Assembly: GCA_963783095.1 (NCBI GenBank)
Contig: CAWAMR010000004.1
Span: 124,001-188,000 of the forward strand
DNA from: CAWAMR01 sp963783095
Lineage (GTDB): Bacteria > Planctomycetota > Planctomycetia > Gemmatales > Gemmataceae
DNA: 64,000 bases
Direction of reading: 5' to 3'
Shown: positions 47,977-58,539 of the stretch, piece by piece
How positions within the stretch are numbered: the stretch's first letter is position 1
How the letters are laid out: the number at the start of each line of letters is the position of its first letter
The notes under the pieces: model-generated
The model's input: only the letters and a program-made list of their open reading frames with translations
What the model was told of the DNA's origin: nothing
Database searches by the model: none
Position numbers and translations under genes: made by a program

Positions 47977-50709
47977 ATGCGCCACTCGGTAGACCTTTAT
48001 CTTCGGTATCTGAGTATCCCGCAAAAATACGGGCCGACGACCGGTTTGTTTTGGTCGACTCAGGGCGATTCCATCATCACGTGGGCAGGACAAGTCTTCG
48101 CATTCACTCCCCAGGTGTCCCTTTTTGTCGAAGGTTTTGCATCCCAAAGGCCGGTGCCTCATTTTGGCTATCTTCTCGATTTGTTTCGCCTTCTCGGTTT
48201 CGGTGACGCTCCTCAGGGCTGGACCGCCATCCCCAAGAGCCTGGCAATCCGGAAAGCCTTTCGCGCTACCGGCGCATCGACGCGCAACGCCGGGGCTTTT
48301 CTGGGAAGCCTCTGTGAAGAACTGCCCCGCGCCGTGCAAGCTCCTGTCGATGATCTCAGCAGCTGGCTTACCCGGTCACCCTATCGGAATGCCCTCTGCG
48401 CTGCCCGCGACAGCGAGGAATCGATGCCCTGGACAGCGGAACGATTTCATCAATACGTTGGCGAGCAACTCGATCTATACTCGGAAGAAGATTTTCATTA
48501 CTGGCTGCGGCAAGGTCAGGCCTCACCCGATGCCGAAGGTGAAACCATTGCCAGGGAACTGGTCGCCGTCAAGCCGCCGCCGCGTCGGGGATCGCTCGAA
48601 ACTCTCATGAAGGAACGCACCCGCCTCAGTGGTGCAATCCCACTGGTCAATGCCATGGTGAGTGCCTTGAGCCTGCCTCCACGCCGACGCACGCCACCGC
48701 AATTACCTCTGGGCGGCTATGCCGACGTCACGACGCGCGGCGAGCCGGAACAACTGCTGCTGAGTCAGTTGGCACTCGATCCGGACGATTTTGTTCGTCG
48801 TTTCGCAGAAAAGGAACTGCTTTATTTTCGCCGCGAGGAACCACCGGAGCGAACCCGCGAGAACCTGATACTGTTACTCGACCAGGGCGTGCGCACCTGG
48901 GGCACGGTTCGGCTGGCGCTAAGTGCAGCGGTGCTGGCGTTTGCGCGGATCGCCCGGAAGAAAAAACTCCCCTTCCAGATTCGGTTTGGAAGCCATTGCT
49001 CAGTACGCATCGACCCGGCGATGTGCGATTTGACCGAGCTGGGCGACCTGCTCGAGGCAAGTGACCTTTCTGCGCACCCTGCGGAACTGCTGGAGGCCGA
49101 GGACGGCGATGAGGATTGCGATGTGGTGCTGCTCACACATCCGCGCAGCTTGGTGGAAGCAGAAATCAAGTCCGTTGCCGACGAACTGGGCAAGCACAGT
49201 CGACTATTTGCCTTGACGGCCGAGGAGGACGGGCAGGTCGAATTCAGCGAACTCCGAAGTGGCGAACCGGTGTGCATCACTCGCATTCGGGTTGATTTCT
49301 CGGCCACTCAGACCAGGCCCATTTCGCCTTTTGTTCCCTCCGACGATATGTGGCGCGGCGATGTCGAGCCGATCCCTTTTCCGTTTCCATTCGGGCTTAC
49401 TTCCGACAAGCTTGCCGGAATTGCTTTCGATGCAGAGGCAACTCGCCTATTGGTTGCGACTCGACAGCCGATGCTGCATGTGTGGACGATCGCAGATGGG
49501 AAGGTTGAGGTGCTGCCGCGCCCGCTGATCGCCGGCCGGCTCGCGACGGGCACGCATTTCCTTGGCGTCCGCGACGGCTTTATCGTCGCCGGGACGATGG
49601 ATGCCAACTTATTCGCAGTCCACTACGATTTCCGAACCAGAATCGTCAAAGCGCATCGGCTCGGAAAATCCGATGGAAAAGATGCGCGCTGGTACAGCTT
49701 TCCCGACTTGCACGCGGTTGCGCTTCGACAGGACTTTGTGTGTCGGGGCTTGGATCTCGAATCGGGGCGCAATATGCGGAACCCAAAATACGCGATCATT
49801 CCAGTGCTTGCGCCCATCAAGCCTATGTGCGGGGCGCTCGATCGGCCGGTTCCCGAACCTTGGGTTGAAGTAATCCTGCGTGATTTCTCAGCCACGCCGG
49901 TACCGCAGCATTTTGCCATTTACTACAACCCAAACAGAGGCTGGCTTTTTGCGGGAAACCATTTAGAAAGGAAGTCATGGTGTCCCGAAATAGAAGGTTC
50001 CCGTTTCTTGGAAGGAATTCGGATTGACCAGGCCCAGTTCGCCGGCGGCTTGCTGGCCTTGCGGTACATTCCCAAGGGTTTTTCTTTCAATCATTGGGGC
50101 CTCATTCATTTCGACAAGGAACCTTGGGCATTTCGCGATCTTAACGTTCGAGCCGATAGTCTTTTTTTGCTCGCGCCGAACGGCAGGTACTACGCCGTTC
50201 AGGGCAAAAAAGCTCGAGTAAAGATCGTCGATTCGCAGGATAAGAAAGTTTTGCTGACGACGGTTCGAGCGGACATTCGACACGTCTTGAATGTCGCCTT
50301 GGGTCGTTTCCGGATGTCGGTCTTCGAGAACAAGCGCCGGCTCGATTTCGATTGGCATGACGGCGAGTTGACCGTTTCAATCCATCGCTGCGATCCCAAC
50401 GCGACACTTGACCCCGATCTTGTGCCCGCGCGGAAAATTCAGTCTCCACTGACCGGTTACGACCCTTGGCGGTTCACGGCTGCGGCATCTTGCTCGATGG
50501 ATGTGATCGTGGCTCGCGCGAATCAACTGATCATGTACGATACGCATCGGTCGCGTCTGGTGTGCATGTTCTGTATTCGCGGCGGTCGCTGGGTTGCCTG
50601 GATGCCGGATGGAACAAGATATGGACCACGCGACTTGCTCGGTGCGCCTGCCACTCCCGGGGCACTGGCACGAATTGCCGAGGCATTGCGAGAAGCTTCT
50701 CAACCGTGA
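47977..50709 (+). CDS. vWA-like domain plus probable beta-propeller protein
   Basis: 910 residues, uninterrupted. The N-terminal 200 residues are of unknown fold. From about 290 to 460 a von Willebrand A-like domain is indicated by ENLILLLDQGVRTWGTVR, followed by helix AALSAAV-like sequence, LPFQIRFGSH and DCDVVLLTHPRS. The MIDAS motif DxSxS reads D302-Q-G-V-R, so metal binding is probably lost. From about 480 to the end come repeating beta strands with patterns such as IAFDAEATRLLVATRQPMLH and HFLGVRDGFIVAGTMDANL, consistent with a beta-propeller. This fits the third partner of a MoxR-vWA-propeller ternary system with vWA and propeller fused. Confidence 0.75.
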   Translation: MRHSVDLYLRYLSIPQKYGPTTGLFWSTQGDSIITWAGQVFAFTPQVSLFVEGFASQRPVPHFGYLLDLFRLLGFGDAPQGWTAIPKSLAIRKAFRATGASTRNAGAFLGSLCEELPRAVQAPVDDLSSWLTRSPYRNALCAARDSEESMPWTAERFHQYVGEQLDLYSEEDFHYWLRQGQASPDAEGETIARELVAVKPPPRRGSLETLMKERTRLSGAIPLVNAMVSALSLPPRRRTPPQLPLGGYADVTTRGEPEQLLLSQLALDPDDFVRRFAEKELLYFRREEPPERTRENLILLLDQGVRTWGTVRLALSAAVLAFARIARKKKLPFQIRFGSHCSVRIDPAMCDLTELGDLLEASDLSAHPAELLEAEDGDEDCDVVLLTHPRSLVEAEIKSVADELGKHSRLFALTAEEDGQVEFSELRSGEPVCITRIRVDFSATQTRPISPFVPSDDMWRGDVEPIPFPFPFGLTSDKLAGIAFDAEATRLLVATRQPMLHVWTIADGKVEVLPRPLIAGRLATGTHFLGVRDGFIVAGTMDANLFAVHYDFRTRIVKAHRLGKSDGKDARWYSFPDLHAVALRQDFVCRGLDLESGRNMRNPKYAIIPVLAPIKPMCGALDRPVPEPWVEVILRDFSATPVPQHFAIYYNPNRGWLFAGNHLERKSWCPEIEGSRFLEGIRIDQAQFAGGLLALRYIPKGFSFNHWGLIHFDKEPWAFRDLNVRADSLFLLAPNGRYYAVQGKKARVKIVDSQDKKVLLTTVRADIRHVLNVALGRFRMSVFENKRRLDFDWHDGELTVSIHRCDPNATLDPDLVPARKIQSPLTGYDPWRFTAAASCSMDVIVARANQLIMYDTHRSRLVCMFCIRGGRWVAWMPDGTRYGPRDLLGAPATPGALARIAEALREASQP

Positions 50710-50723
50710 GTTGTTTTCAAGGA

Positions 50724-51265
50724 TCAGCTCGAAGCACAGATGGCCTTTGTGCCTGCGAACTTCCACGGCGAATGAGGGCGGCTACCGTCAGTGCGAGCAA
50801 GCTGCCCAACCAAAGCCAGGCTCCTATCTGGGGCAAGTGCGAGTGGACGGTGGTCGGGTGGATCGATCACGTACTGCGCGCCCACAACGATGCTCGCGGC
50901 CCCGAACGCCGCCGCCCCAGTGGGCCGCCGGGCGAGCAGGAGCACCGCGCCGACGAAGGCGAGCGGGTTCGCCAGCCAAGCCAACATGCCGAACTGGAGT
51001 TCGACGCGGACGAAGGCGAGCGGGTCCGCCAGCCCTAGCCAACACAACATTTCGAACCAGCCTAACTGGACTGCAAAAACAACATCAAGCCACCCAAGCC
51101 AGGCATGCCAACCCAGGGCTGGTCACATAGTGATCGCCGCCGGTGCCACCAGCCAAGGGGGGGATTGTCCAACTTTTCGTTGCGGGAAGCGCGCACGCCG
51201 CCAAGTAGAGGCCGCAAGCGAGCCACAATGCGGCCCGATATGATTGGCGACGCTCGTCGTGTCAT
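50724..51265 (-). CDS. Small multi-pass membrane protein, frame-disrupted
   Basis: GGGAGG lies four to five bases before the ATG at 51265. After one break the sequence reads AALWLACGLYLAACALPATK, and after a second near 51080 MLCWLGLADPLAFVRVEL and WLANPLAFVGAVLLLARRPTG, giving three to four hydrophobic helices with an internal near-duplication (GLADPLAFV / WLANPLAFV). A run of eight G at about 51167 is a likely error site. Function unknown. It converges on the vWA/propeller gene. Confidence 0.4.
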
Positions 51266-51295
51266 CCGTCCTCCCGCAGATGCCGAAACGCAAAG

Positions 51296-51375
51296 GAATC
51301 TATCCCGCATGGTCCGCCGTCAAAGAGCTTGACCCATGTCGAGCGGCTACGGGGCGGACCATGCGGGATAGATTC
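51296..51375. repeat. 23-bp perfect inverted repeat
   Basis: Arms 51296-51318 (GAATCTATCCCGCATGGTCC...) and 51353-51375 are exact complements separated by 34 bases. The remainder of the interval 51266-51527 shows no gene that I can support. Confidence 0.9.
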
Positions 51376-51527
51376 AGTTTGAACTGAACCGCTTGTCGTT
51401 TTGTACAGGAACCGACCCAATTTTGCCAGTTTTGCCGCGTGCTATTGCCGACTTCGATCCGACACACCGAAGCGGTTTTGCGCAGCGATCCAAGCAGACT
51501 TTGTCGGTCAGGCTTGTGGAACATTTT

Positions 51528-52393
51528 CTAAGCGGCAGGGGCGACCGGATCCGGTTTTGGTTCCGCTTGCGCCGATGTGAATTTCGGGTTATGAAACACG
51601 GCCCAAAGCTCCTTTCCTGCATCGGTTGGCGGGGGTGGTTCAGGACTTACCGGAATCGGACCCGGACGCTGGGCGATCGGTAACTCCAGCATCATGCAGC
51701 CTAGAAAATTCGCCTTGGCCATGATCTCGCCATGAACGAAATCGCCGTCGGACTGAATTGGGAATCGATCGAAGATCTTCCGGCGAAAAAGTTTGAATCG
51801 GCTGTTGATGTCGTGGAGCCGAACCCCGAATAGTATGCGCATTTTCCTGGCCAAGCGGTGTGCTTCCGCGCCAGCCAGCCGGGCAACGGGTCTGAATTTG
51901 CACCCAGCGCCACACGCAGAAAAACCCGATACCATTTGCCGAGAATTCGTCGCCAATTCGGCAACGGAGTCATAGCGCGAAAGCCATTGACCAAATCGAC
52001 TTTTTCACCGGAATCGGGATCGGTTTCTTCAATATTATGCAACATCGTCTTCAGGTCGGCAGGCTGGTAGGGATGATCGAAGCCGGTGTAGAAAAACAAT
52101 GGATACCGAGCTTTTTCCAGTGCGGTGCGGATGCAAGCTCCATAACCCCGCCGAGCCTCGTGTCGTTCCAAATAAAGATGAGCAATCCGTTTGAATAGCC
52201 CCGCTTTGCCCTCCGTGCCCTCCAGGAGACTCACGCCGCCGTCGGTGCTGCCGTCATCGATGAGGAGAATCTCGTAGGATCGCCCCAACTTCTGCAAGGT
52301 GTGGGACCACGAATTCAGAATAGACTCCAAGACCGCTGCTTGATTGAAGAAGGGCAGGACGACGGTTATTCCGGGAAGTTCGTGTTGGGACAT
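51528..52393 (-). CDS. Family 2 glycosyltransferase (one frame break)
   Basis: From MSQHELPG at 52393, an N-terminal GT-A domain: ITVVLPFFNQAAVLESIL, then YEILLIDDGSTDGGVSLL and GYGACIRTALEKARYPLF, as in dolichol-phosphate-mannose-synthase-like GT2 enzymes. Near 51900 the frame shifts and continues MRILFGVRLHDINSRFKLFR, which carries the family's usual D-x-N-S/C-x-F-K/R-L-F block, then the C-terminus ending DPVAPAA at 51528. It probably adds a sugar to a lipid or polysaccharide carrier. The start lies inside the end of the upstream glycosyltransferase gene. Confidence 0.8.
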
Positions 52394-53849
52394 GGGGTCG
52401 GTTCTTCCTCTACGGTGCACATCAAAACGAGGGGTGCGCAACGGGGCTTCACGGCAAAAATCTTCACTTCGGAGAACAACCTGAATTCGCCGGGTTTTAA
52501 TCTTTTCCCGGCATTCGGCGACGAATTCTGCCGCGTGACGAAATAGTGTATGCCCGATTCGCGCAGAACATCGTTCAACTCACCCCATTCCACCAAGGTA
52601 TGAACGGGCCGACCCAGATGGTAGACGAGCAGATGAGACTCGACCCGGAAAAGCAGAATGCGCTGTGGGACCGGTGCCAGTTCCCGGATTTTGTGTGCAA
52701 AGGGCCGTTGTTCGCGCACGGCTTCCTGATGGGGTGTCACAAAATGATCGAAGCCCCACCACCCCAGCACGCAACCCACTAGAATGGAATAGAAGCCGGT
52801 CCAGGCAAATCGGCGCTGTCTGGCACTGAACATCTGGAACCATGAGTCAAGTCGCGCGCCGAGGAAGATCGCTGCACCCGGATAGGCCGGCAGCAGGTAA
52901 TCGGCACGCTTGAAGGAAGAACAAGAAAGCACCGCGAAAACGGCGGCAAACCAGATCAATCCAAATCTTGCCTCTTGATCCGTTTTCAGGAATTGATTGC
53001 GCCGAAGCTTCCAGAGTGCCGGCAAAAATACCGCTGTCCAAGGTAAGAAATCGATGGCAAAACGCGGGAAATAAGTCCACCAGGGGTGGTTGCCGAGGGC
53101 GGTTGCGCCACCCAGTGCGCTGATAATTGTGATACCAAAAGAAGACTCGGAAAAACTCGCCGGCGGTTGAGGCATTCGCCCACAGAAACCACGGGAGTGC
53201 CAGACCCAGCGCCGAGCAAAGAACTCAGCGCGGGGATGAGCCATCGAGGTGAGCAAGAACCATTCCAGCGCTCCGCCAGACAGATGGTTGTCCAGACCGT
53301 AAGCGGCAAGACCAACCCGATTGGACCTTTTAGCAAAAGAGCACACGCGAGTGGGAAAGCTGCACAGAGTTGTACCCAAAGTGAAGATGATTGCATGCAC
53401 AGTAGCGCCACCGTGATGGCACAAGTCAAGGGCATGTCAATCCGACCAACGCGGGCCATGCCGGTAAAATGAATCGCGCTCGCCAGAATCGCCGCCGAGA
53501 AAAAGGCGGCGGATGCTCGTTGTCGACTTCGTAGAAAATGGAATATCGCAAGAATGGTTATGGTGGCAGAGATGGTTGCCGGCAGGCGAACTGCGAGGGC
53601 ATCGACCTTGCCGTCGCGCAAGGCTCCTATCCCGGCCACCAGCCAATAATAGCCGGGTGGTTTCTGGAGATCGGCTTGCCCATCGTAGAGATGCGGTAAC
53701 CCCCAGGAACGGGTGTCGAGCATTTGCTGGGCATCTTGCGCTGCGCGCGCTTCATGACTGTTGAAAAGATCCTTTCCATCCAAGTCGCGGAAGAACAGCG
53801 CCAGGCAAAGAAGAAGTAACACAAAGGCGTTTCGCAGAGGACTGTTCAT
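52366..53849 (-). CDS. ArnT/PMT-like integral membrane glycosyltransferase (one frame break)
   Basis: The N-terminus RNAFVLLLLCLALFFRDLDG leads into a loop SHEARAAQDAQQML, matching the catalytic first periplasmic loop of GT-C (GT39/GT83) enzymes, and DLQKPPGYYWLVAGIGAL. About ten hydrophobic helices follow. The frame breaks near 53210, the second part reading FLPWTAVFLPALWKLRRN and FKRADYLLPAYPGAAIFLG. Such enzymes use polyprenyl-phosphate sugars to modify lipid A or proteins. It forms an operon with the ABC exporter upstream (gap 8 bases) and the GT2 gene downstream, which could make its polyprenyl-phosphate donor. Confidence 0.8.
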
Positions 53850-53857
53850 TTCGATCC

Positions 53858-56080
53858 TCACGCCGCCACGCGTTGGCCATTCGCTTCCTGTAGACTGCGA
53901 AACAATGGCGATGTCGTCATTAACTCGGTATGCGTGCCGATCGCTTCAATATTTCCCCTGTTTAGCACGATAATTCGATCGGCAATCTCCAACGTGTGCA
54001 TTTTGTGAGTGATGAGGAACGTCGTCCGCCCTTTGACAAATTCCTTTAGCGCTGCGTGGATCAGCGAGTCCGACACCGCGTCGATCGAACTGGTGAATTC
54101 GTCGAGTATCAGGATACTCGGATCGCGGAGCATCGCGCGAGCCAGGGCGATCCGCTGCTTCTCACCACCGGATACCACCCTCATTTCACCGATTTGCGTC
54201 TGGTATCCAAGAGGGGCTTCCATGATGAATTCGTGAGCGAAGGCGTTCTTGGCGACGGCTTCAATTTCCTCGGTTGTTGCACCGGGACTGCCGTAAGCGA
54301 TATTGTTGTAAATGGTGTCGTCGAACAGAATCGTATCCTGCGTGACAACGCCGATCTGTTTTCGCAAGCTGCGCAGGTGCGCGTTCCGCAAATCGATGCC
54401 GTCGATAAGGATCGTCCCATGATCCGGATCGTAGAAGCGCGGCAACAAATTCAATAACGTCGTTTTTCCGCAGCCGTTCGGCCCAACGATGGCGATCGTC
54501 TCACCGGCACGAACCTTGAAGGAGATATTCTCCAACGTCGGTTTCCCAGGCTGGTACGAGAAACAGACATTGTGGAACTCGATCTCTTTTTCGGTGCGAT
54601 CGGTATGATTCAATACTTGATTTCGGAACAGTTTCAGTTCCTGATCGTCGAGCGTTCCCGAAAGTGCCCTCAGGAAGGCATCCTGGGAGTCAAACTCCTT
54701 ATCCTTCATCGGCTTGAGCTTCGCCGTCACCGGTTCAGGCACACCAACCGCCGCTAACGAGAGCAAGGTTTCTTCCGTGATTTTGAACTTCGTTGCGTAA
54801 TCAATGCGCGGTCCGGTCGAGTTGGCCTGGACTTTCGGAACTCGGTCCATGAACGCGAACACCCGATCCGAGGCGGCCGCCGACGACTGGAGTTTGGTAT
54901 AAACGCTGGAAAGTTTTCGCACCGGATCGGCCATGCCGCCCAGCAGGGCATACAGTTGGATCAGCGACTCCGGCTCCAGTGGGTGAGAACACATTTGCAG
55001 CCCAAACAGATGAGTTTGATGGTTCAAAACGAGATACGCCCCTGCGAGCAATGCGGCACAAACCGAGACGACGCCCAACACCTCGATAATCGGGCCTGAA
55101 AAGCGCATCGATGGTCGTGAACGCGCATCGATCGGTTGCAGTAGTCCCTGGTCACAGCGCGTAAAAGCGCCTACGCTCGTAAGGCTCCATCGTGAATACT
55201 TTGACGACGCGCACGCCGACGAAAGTTTCCTGAAGAATCTTGAAGATGCTCGACATCCGCTCCAGCACCCGCCGGGTTGCACGTTTCATTACCTTGCTGG
55301 CCTTTGTCATCGTCAGTAGGGCACTGGGAACGAGGATCAAGAATAAAAGGGTTAGCTGCCAACTGATCCAACAGGCGATCGCGCCGCAAGCCAGGATGCG
55401 TAGAGGCTCCGCGATGACCCGGCCGTAGAGGATCTTCATCCCATTGCCAACCGTCTCCATATCGTTGGTAAACCGGGCCATGATCTCCGCGGAGCCGTTC
55501 TCCTGAATCTGTCGTAAATCCTGATGAATGGCATTTCGGAAAAAGCGGTTGCGAAGATCGTAAAGAGAGTGATTCAGTACGCTGCCGACGAGATAATCCT
55601 GAAAAAACTCGAAGACACCTTTCAGGGCCACGCTGATGACCACCAGAACCAGCAACCAGGTAAGGGTCAAAAAGCGATCGGCGGGGAGGAAGCGAATGAA
55701 ATAGCGCTTGAGTTGTTGGTAGCGCCAAAGCGAAGAGGCACTTCGGTCTTGTTTTGCTTCATAACGGGCGATTTCTCCCATTAGTCGATGAACTTCACGA
55801 TCTCGGACATTGGTCTGCGGGATTTGTTCTTTGTCTCTGAGTTCGGTACGAAGCCTGACCAGTTCGTTATTGAAGAAATCACCTTCACTCTGAAGAAAAT
55901 CGATGCGCTGATCGACCCAACTGTGCAAGGTAAGATTGTTGCCGAGGATCTTCATTACCGGGTAGACGGCGGTGAAACTCAGCCCCCAAAACGCGGCAGC
56001 CATGAGGCGCAAAAAATCGAAAGTCCCAGACTTTTTCGATACTTGAGCGTATACTTCAGCGCACGCAAAAAATTCTTCAT
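53858..56080 (-). CDS. MsbA-like ABC exporter, fused membrane and ATPase domains (frame-disrupted)
   Basis: The start at 56080 (MKNFLRALKYTLKYRK) follows GGGAGG; a break near 56010 leads to LMAAAFWGLSFTAVYPVM. The six-helix membrane domain includes an unusually long charged segment (about 60-115) between helices 1 and 2. After a second break near 55150 the NBD shows Walker A GPNGCGKTT, a signature VSGGEKQR in place of LSGGQ, Walker B ILILDEFTSSID and the H-loop TFLITHKMH. A linker of about 100 residues (AVGVPEPVTAKLKPMKDKEF) before the NBD is not usual in MsbA. Probable lipid or glycolipid flippase for the adjacent glycosyltransferases. Confidence 0.85.
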
Positions 56081-56179
56081 TGCTGCCTGACCTCCCTGTC
56101 CGGCGCAATCACGCCTCTTTCGCAAGGCTGGCGTTTATACACCAACTTACCGCATCGAACAAGGCGGGTTCCGACGGAG

Positions 56180-56674
56180 TTACGCGGCAACCCGGATTTC
56201 CGCCTCAGAACGCTCGAAGGACCGTAGAGTGAACTCATCCCAACGGATTACTTTGTTTGCTCCATTAACGACGTCGGCCAACGTGGAAAGCCGCGCAGAA
56301 GCTCCGTCAGGTTCGGTGGCAGATAGAACTAGGCGGACAATGCCATTTGCCGTCGCCAGGTCGCTCTGAGTCTCATTCGGTATCAAGCCGCTTCCACCCA
56401 GGTTAAGTTCATAGCGGTTCAAAACAGCATAGACAGCGAAGAGGTCAAATGTAACTGCCGAAGGGATTGCATTGGGGCGGAGGCGGAATGTTAAAACCAA
56501 TACATGAGAACTTGGTGAATCGTTCATGTCGATCGCCCAATTGGGCAGGACATTTATGGGTGATTCGGTTTTTCCAAACAATTCGGACTGATCGGACACG
56601 TCAAACACTGCGGGTTCAAGTAATTCGATCGCAGCAGGACCGGTGTGTCCGAAAATCTTTGTGGCAAGGCTCAT
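56180..56674 (-). CDS. Hypothetical protein
   Basis: 164 residues, no signal peptide, mostly beta-strand-like, with HVLVLTFRLRPNAIPSAV and NGIVRLVLSATEPDG. I do not recognise a family. Its start lies five bases from the stop of the upstream hypothetical gene, with GAGG overlapping that stop, so the two are cotranscribed and probably translated together. Confidence 0.6.
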   Translation of the reverse strand: MSLATKIFGHTGPAAIELLEPAVFDVSDQSELFGKTESPINVLPNWAIDMNDSPSSHVLVLTFRLRPNAIPSAVTFDLFAVYAVLNRYELNLGGSGLIPNETQSDLATANGIVRLVLSATEPDGASARLSTLADVVNGANKVIRWDEFTLRSFERSEAEIRVAA

Positions 56675-56678
56675 AAGG

Positions 56679-57083
56679 TCACCTCACTAAAATCTGCTCT
56701 TCCGCGATAGCTTGCCCGTCGCAGAAGAGGCGAAAAATGAACTGGCCCGCATCTTGAAACACGATATTCCCTAGCGTAATAGGAAAGCCGTGAACGACCG
56801 TCGGGTCTTGCCCCAAGTCGCGTTGAACGGGGCCCCAAACAGGTCGGACTAAACGCTCTTCGCCGCGATCAAACCGGCTCAATTCAATTGTAAACTCATG
56901 TATGCCGCGCCCATTCGTTAGTATTGCAAATAGGCTCATCTTGTCGCGAATACAAGGAAACGGCTCGCCTGGAAGTCGGACAATGGCATAGATTATGTCT
57001 CGAAGGGTTACGCTATGGGGGCTAGATGAAGGTTCGATCGCCACACATGCGATAAAATGCCGAACCACCGGAATTTCGTCCAT
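56679..57083 (-). CDS. DUF6941-like hypothetical protein
   Basis: From MDEIPVVRHFIACVAIEPSS (57083) the protein has 134 residues and follows the pattern of the DUF6941 family: a short N-terminal strand with VRHFIACE-like text, then IIYAIVRLPGEPFP, DKMSLFAILTNGRGIH and a C-terminal strand pair ending IAEEQILVR. The family has no known function. A longer open frame to 57200 lacks similar character. Coupled to the hypothetical gene that follows. Confidence 0.5.
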   Translation of the reverse strand: MDEIPVVRHFIACVAIEPSSSPHSVTLRDIIYAIVRLPGEPFPCIRDKMSLFAILTNGRGIHEFTIELSRFDRGEERLVRPVWGPVQRDLGQDPTVVHGFPITLGNIVFQDAGQFIFRLFCDGQAIAEEQILVR

Positions 57084-57331
57084 GGAGTAACCCGAGCCAA
57101 AGGAACCGTGCCATGCTCTTATTGAATCACGTTTTCTCAACGGCGACAACTGGCAGGCCACGCGCTCGTGGCAAATTGCACGAATTGCGACTGTCGGCAT
57201 GGCGAACGGGGGAAGAGAACTCGTGCCCGCTCACCTTTCCTCGTGGGCGTCGTCGATTATGATGATAACTGATAGACCGTTTCGGACGTTCACCGGCATC
57301 GTTCGGCGATCGATCATCGCGAGACCCCGCC

Positions 57332-58449
57332 ATGAGCCATGACTTGCTGCGCACCTGGCTGCAACTATCGGCCTCGTCGTGGCCTCCGGATCACTACACT
57401 TTGCTCGGTTTACGGCCCGGCGAAGGTGCAACCGATGAAATCGAAATGCGGGTTCTCGAACGGATGGACATGTTGCGGCGCTATCAGTTGCTGCATCCCG
57501 AACAAGTCACTGAAGGAATGAATCGTCTGGCTCAGGCGATGAACTGCCTGATGGACCTCGATTCGCGCCGAGCATATGACGCCAAACTGAACTTGTCTCC
57601 ACCGCCCTTGCCCAAAAATCGCTCGACTCCTCCTTCTATGGGCATCCCCGTCGGTTCGGTGATCGAGTTGCCGCCGCCGCTGCCACCATCATCAAAGCCG
57701 ACGGTCGTTGCAGAATCCGGATCTCCATCCCGCCCAACGGTGCTACGAGAATCTTCATCGACTCCTGCCCCACGCTTGGAGAAAGTTTACACTCCGGGGG
57801 ATGAACCTCCGCCGATCAACAAGCCGCCGATCACTCCCGAACTGATCGAGGAAGAGGACGAGCCTCTCCAACTCGAAGACATCGAGGAATTGGAGGAATC
57901 CTTTGAGGACGAAGAGTCCCGGCCGAGCAAAAAAAAGAGCAAACGCGTTGATCCGGAAGAACGCCGGCCGTTCTATTCCGAGCTGGCTCGAATTCGGCGG
58001 GTGTTGCGCATCTGGAAACAGCTTCGCCAGTATCTCGCCGATCCGGAAAAGGCATTCAATCGTCGTACCGATACCGTTGGGTTCATGACTTGCCTGAGCG
58101 ATTTGCGAGCATGCTCCCAACCGTTTCGGACCTGGTTGGCGGCCCGGATCAGCCGGGCAATCTCATCGCCACCCTGGCCAAACAATCTCTCGTCGTGGAA
58201 ATGTTTCGCTCCTTGCTGCCCAGTCAGCGGGAAGCATTGGCGCACGATTGCAGAACCGGTCATTTTCGACTCTCGGAACGATACGAAGAAATACGTGCGG
58301 AGCTTTTTCGGCAAACCGCAAAGCCTTTATCGCGCAGAGTTTGGTATCCGTTGCTCCGGGAGTTGGGACGATCGCCCGAATGGATCGTTTTGGGCCTGGG
58401 TTGTGCAGCGCTCTTGATCGCTTTGATCCGGAGTCTACCGGAAGGTTAG
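57332..58449 (+). CDS. J-like-domain membrane-anchored protein (one frame break)
   Basis: Residues 20-85 read DHYTLLGLRPGEGATDEIEM and MNRLAQAMNCLMDLDSRRAYD, a J-domain-like layout in which the loop has LHPEQ, that is HPE in place of HPD. A long proline/serine-rich linker (about 85-185) and an acidic stretch (EEEDEPLQLEDIEELEE) follow. The frame shifts near 58110 and goes on with LVGGPDQPGNLIATLAKQS and SLLPSQREALAHDCR to a C-terminal transmembrane helix (WIVLGLGCAALLIALI). Total about 370 residues. It may tether an Hsp70 or other partner to the membrane; inference. Confidence 0.65.
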
Positions 58450-58539
58450 CCTCAAATCAGGGAGACTGGGAGTTTTGGGGTCACATCATTTTGCCAATAG
58501 TGTTAGAGCTCTCAATGCCGATAAAAAGGAAGGAGAAGG

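Noticed and set aside
50466..51243. Several plus-strand open frames past the vWA/propeller gene
   Set aside because: They overlap the end of that gene or lie opposite a minus-strand membrane protein with a clear ribosome site; no protein-like features.
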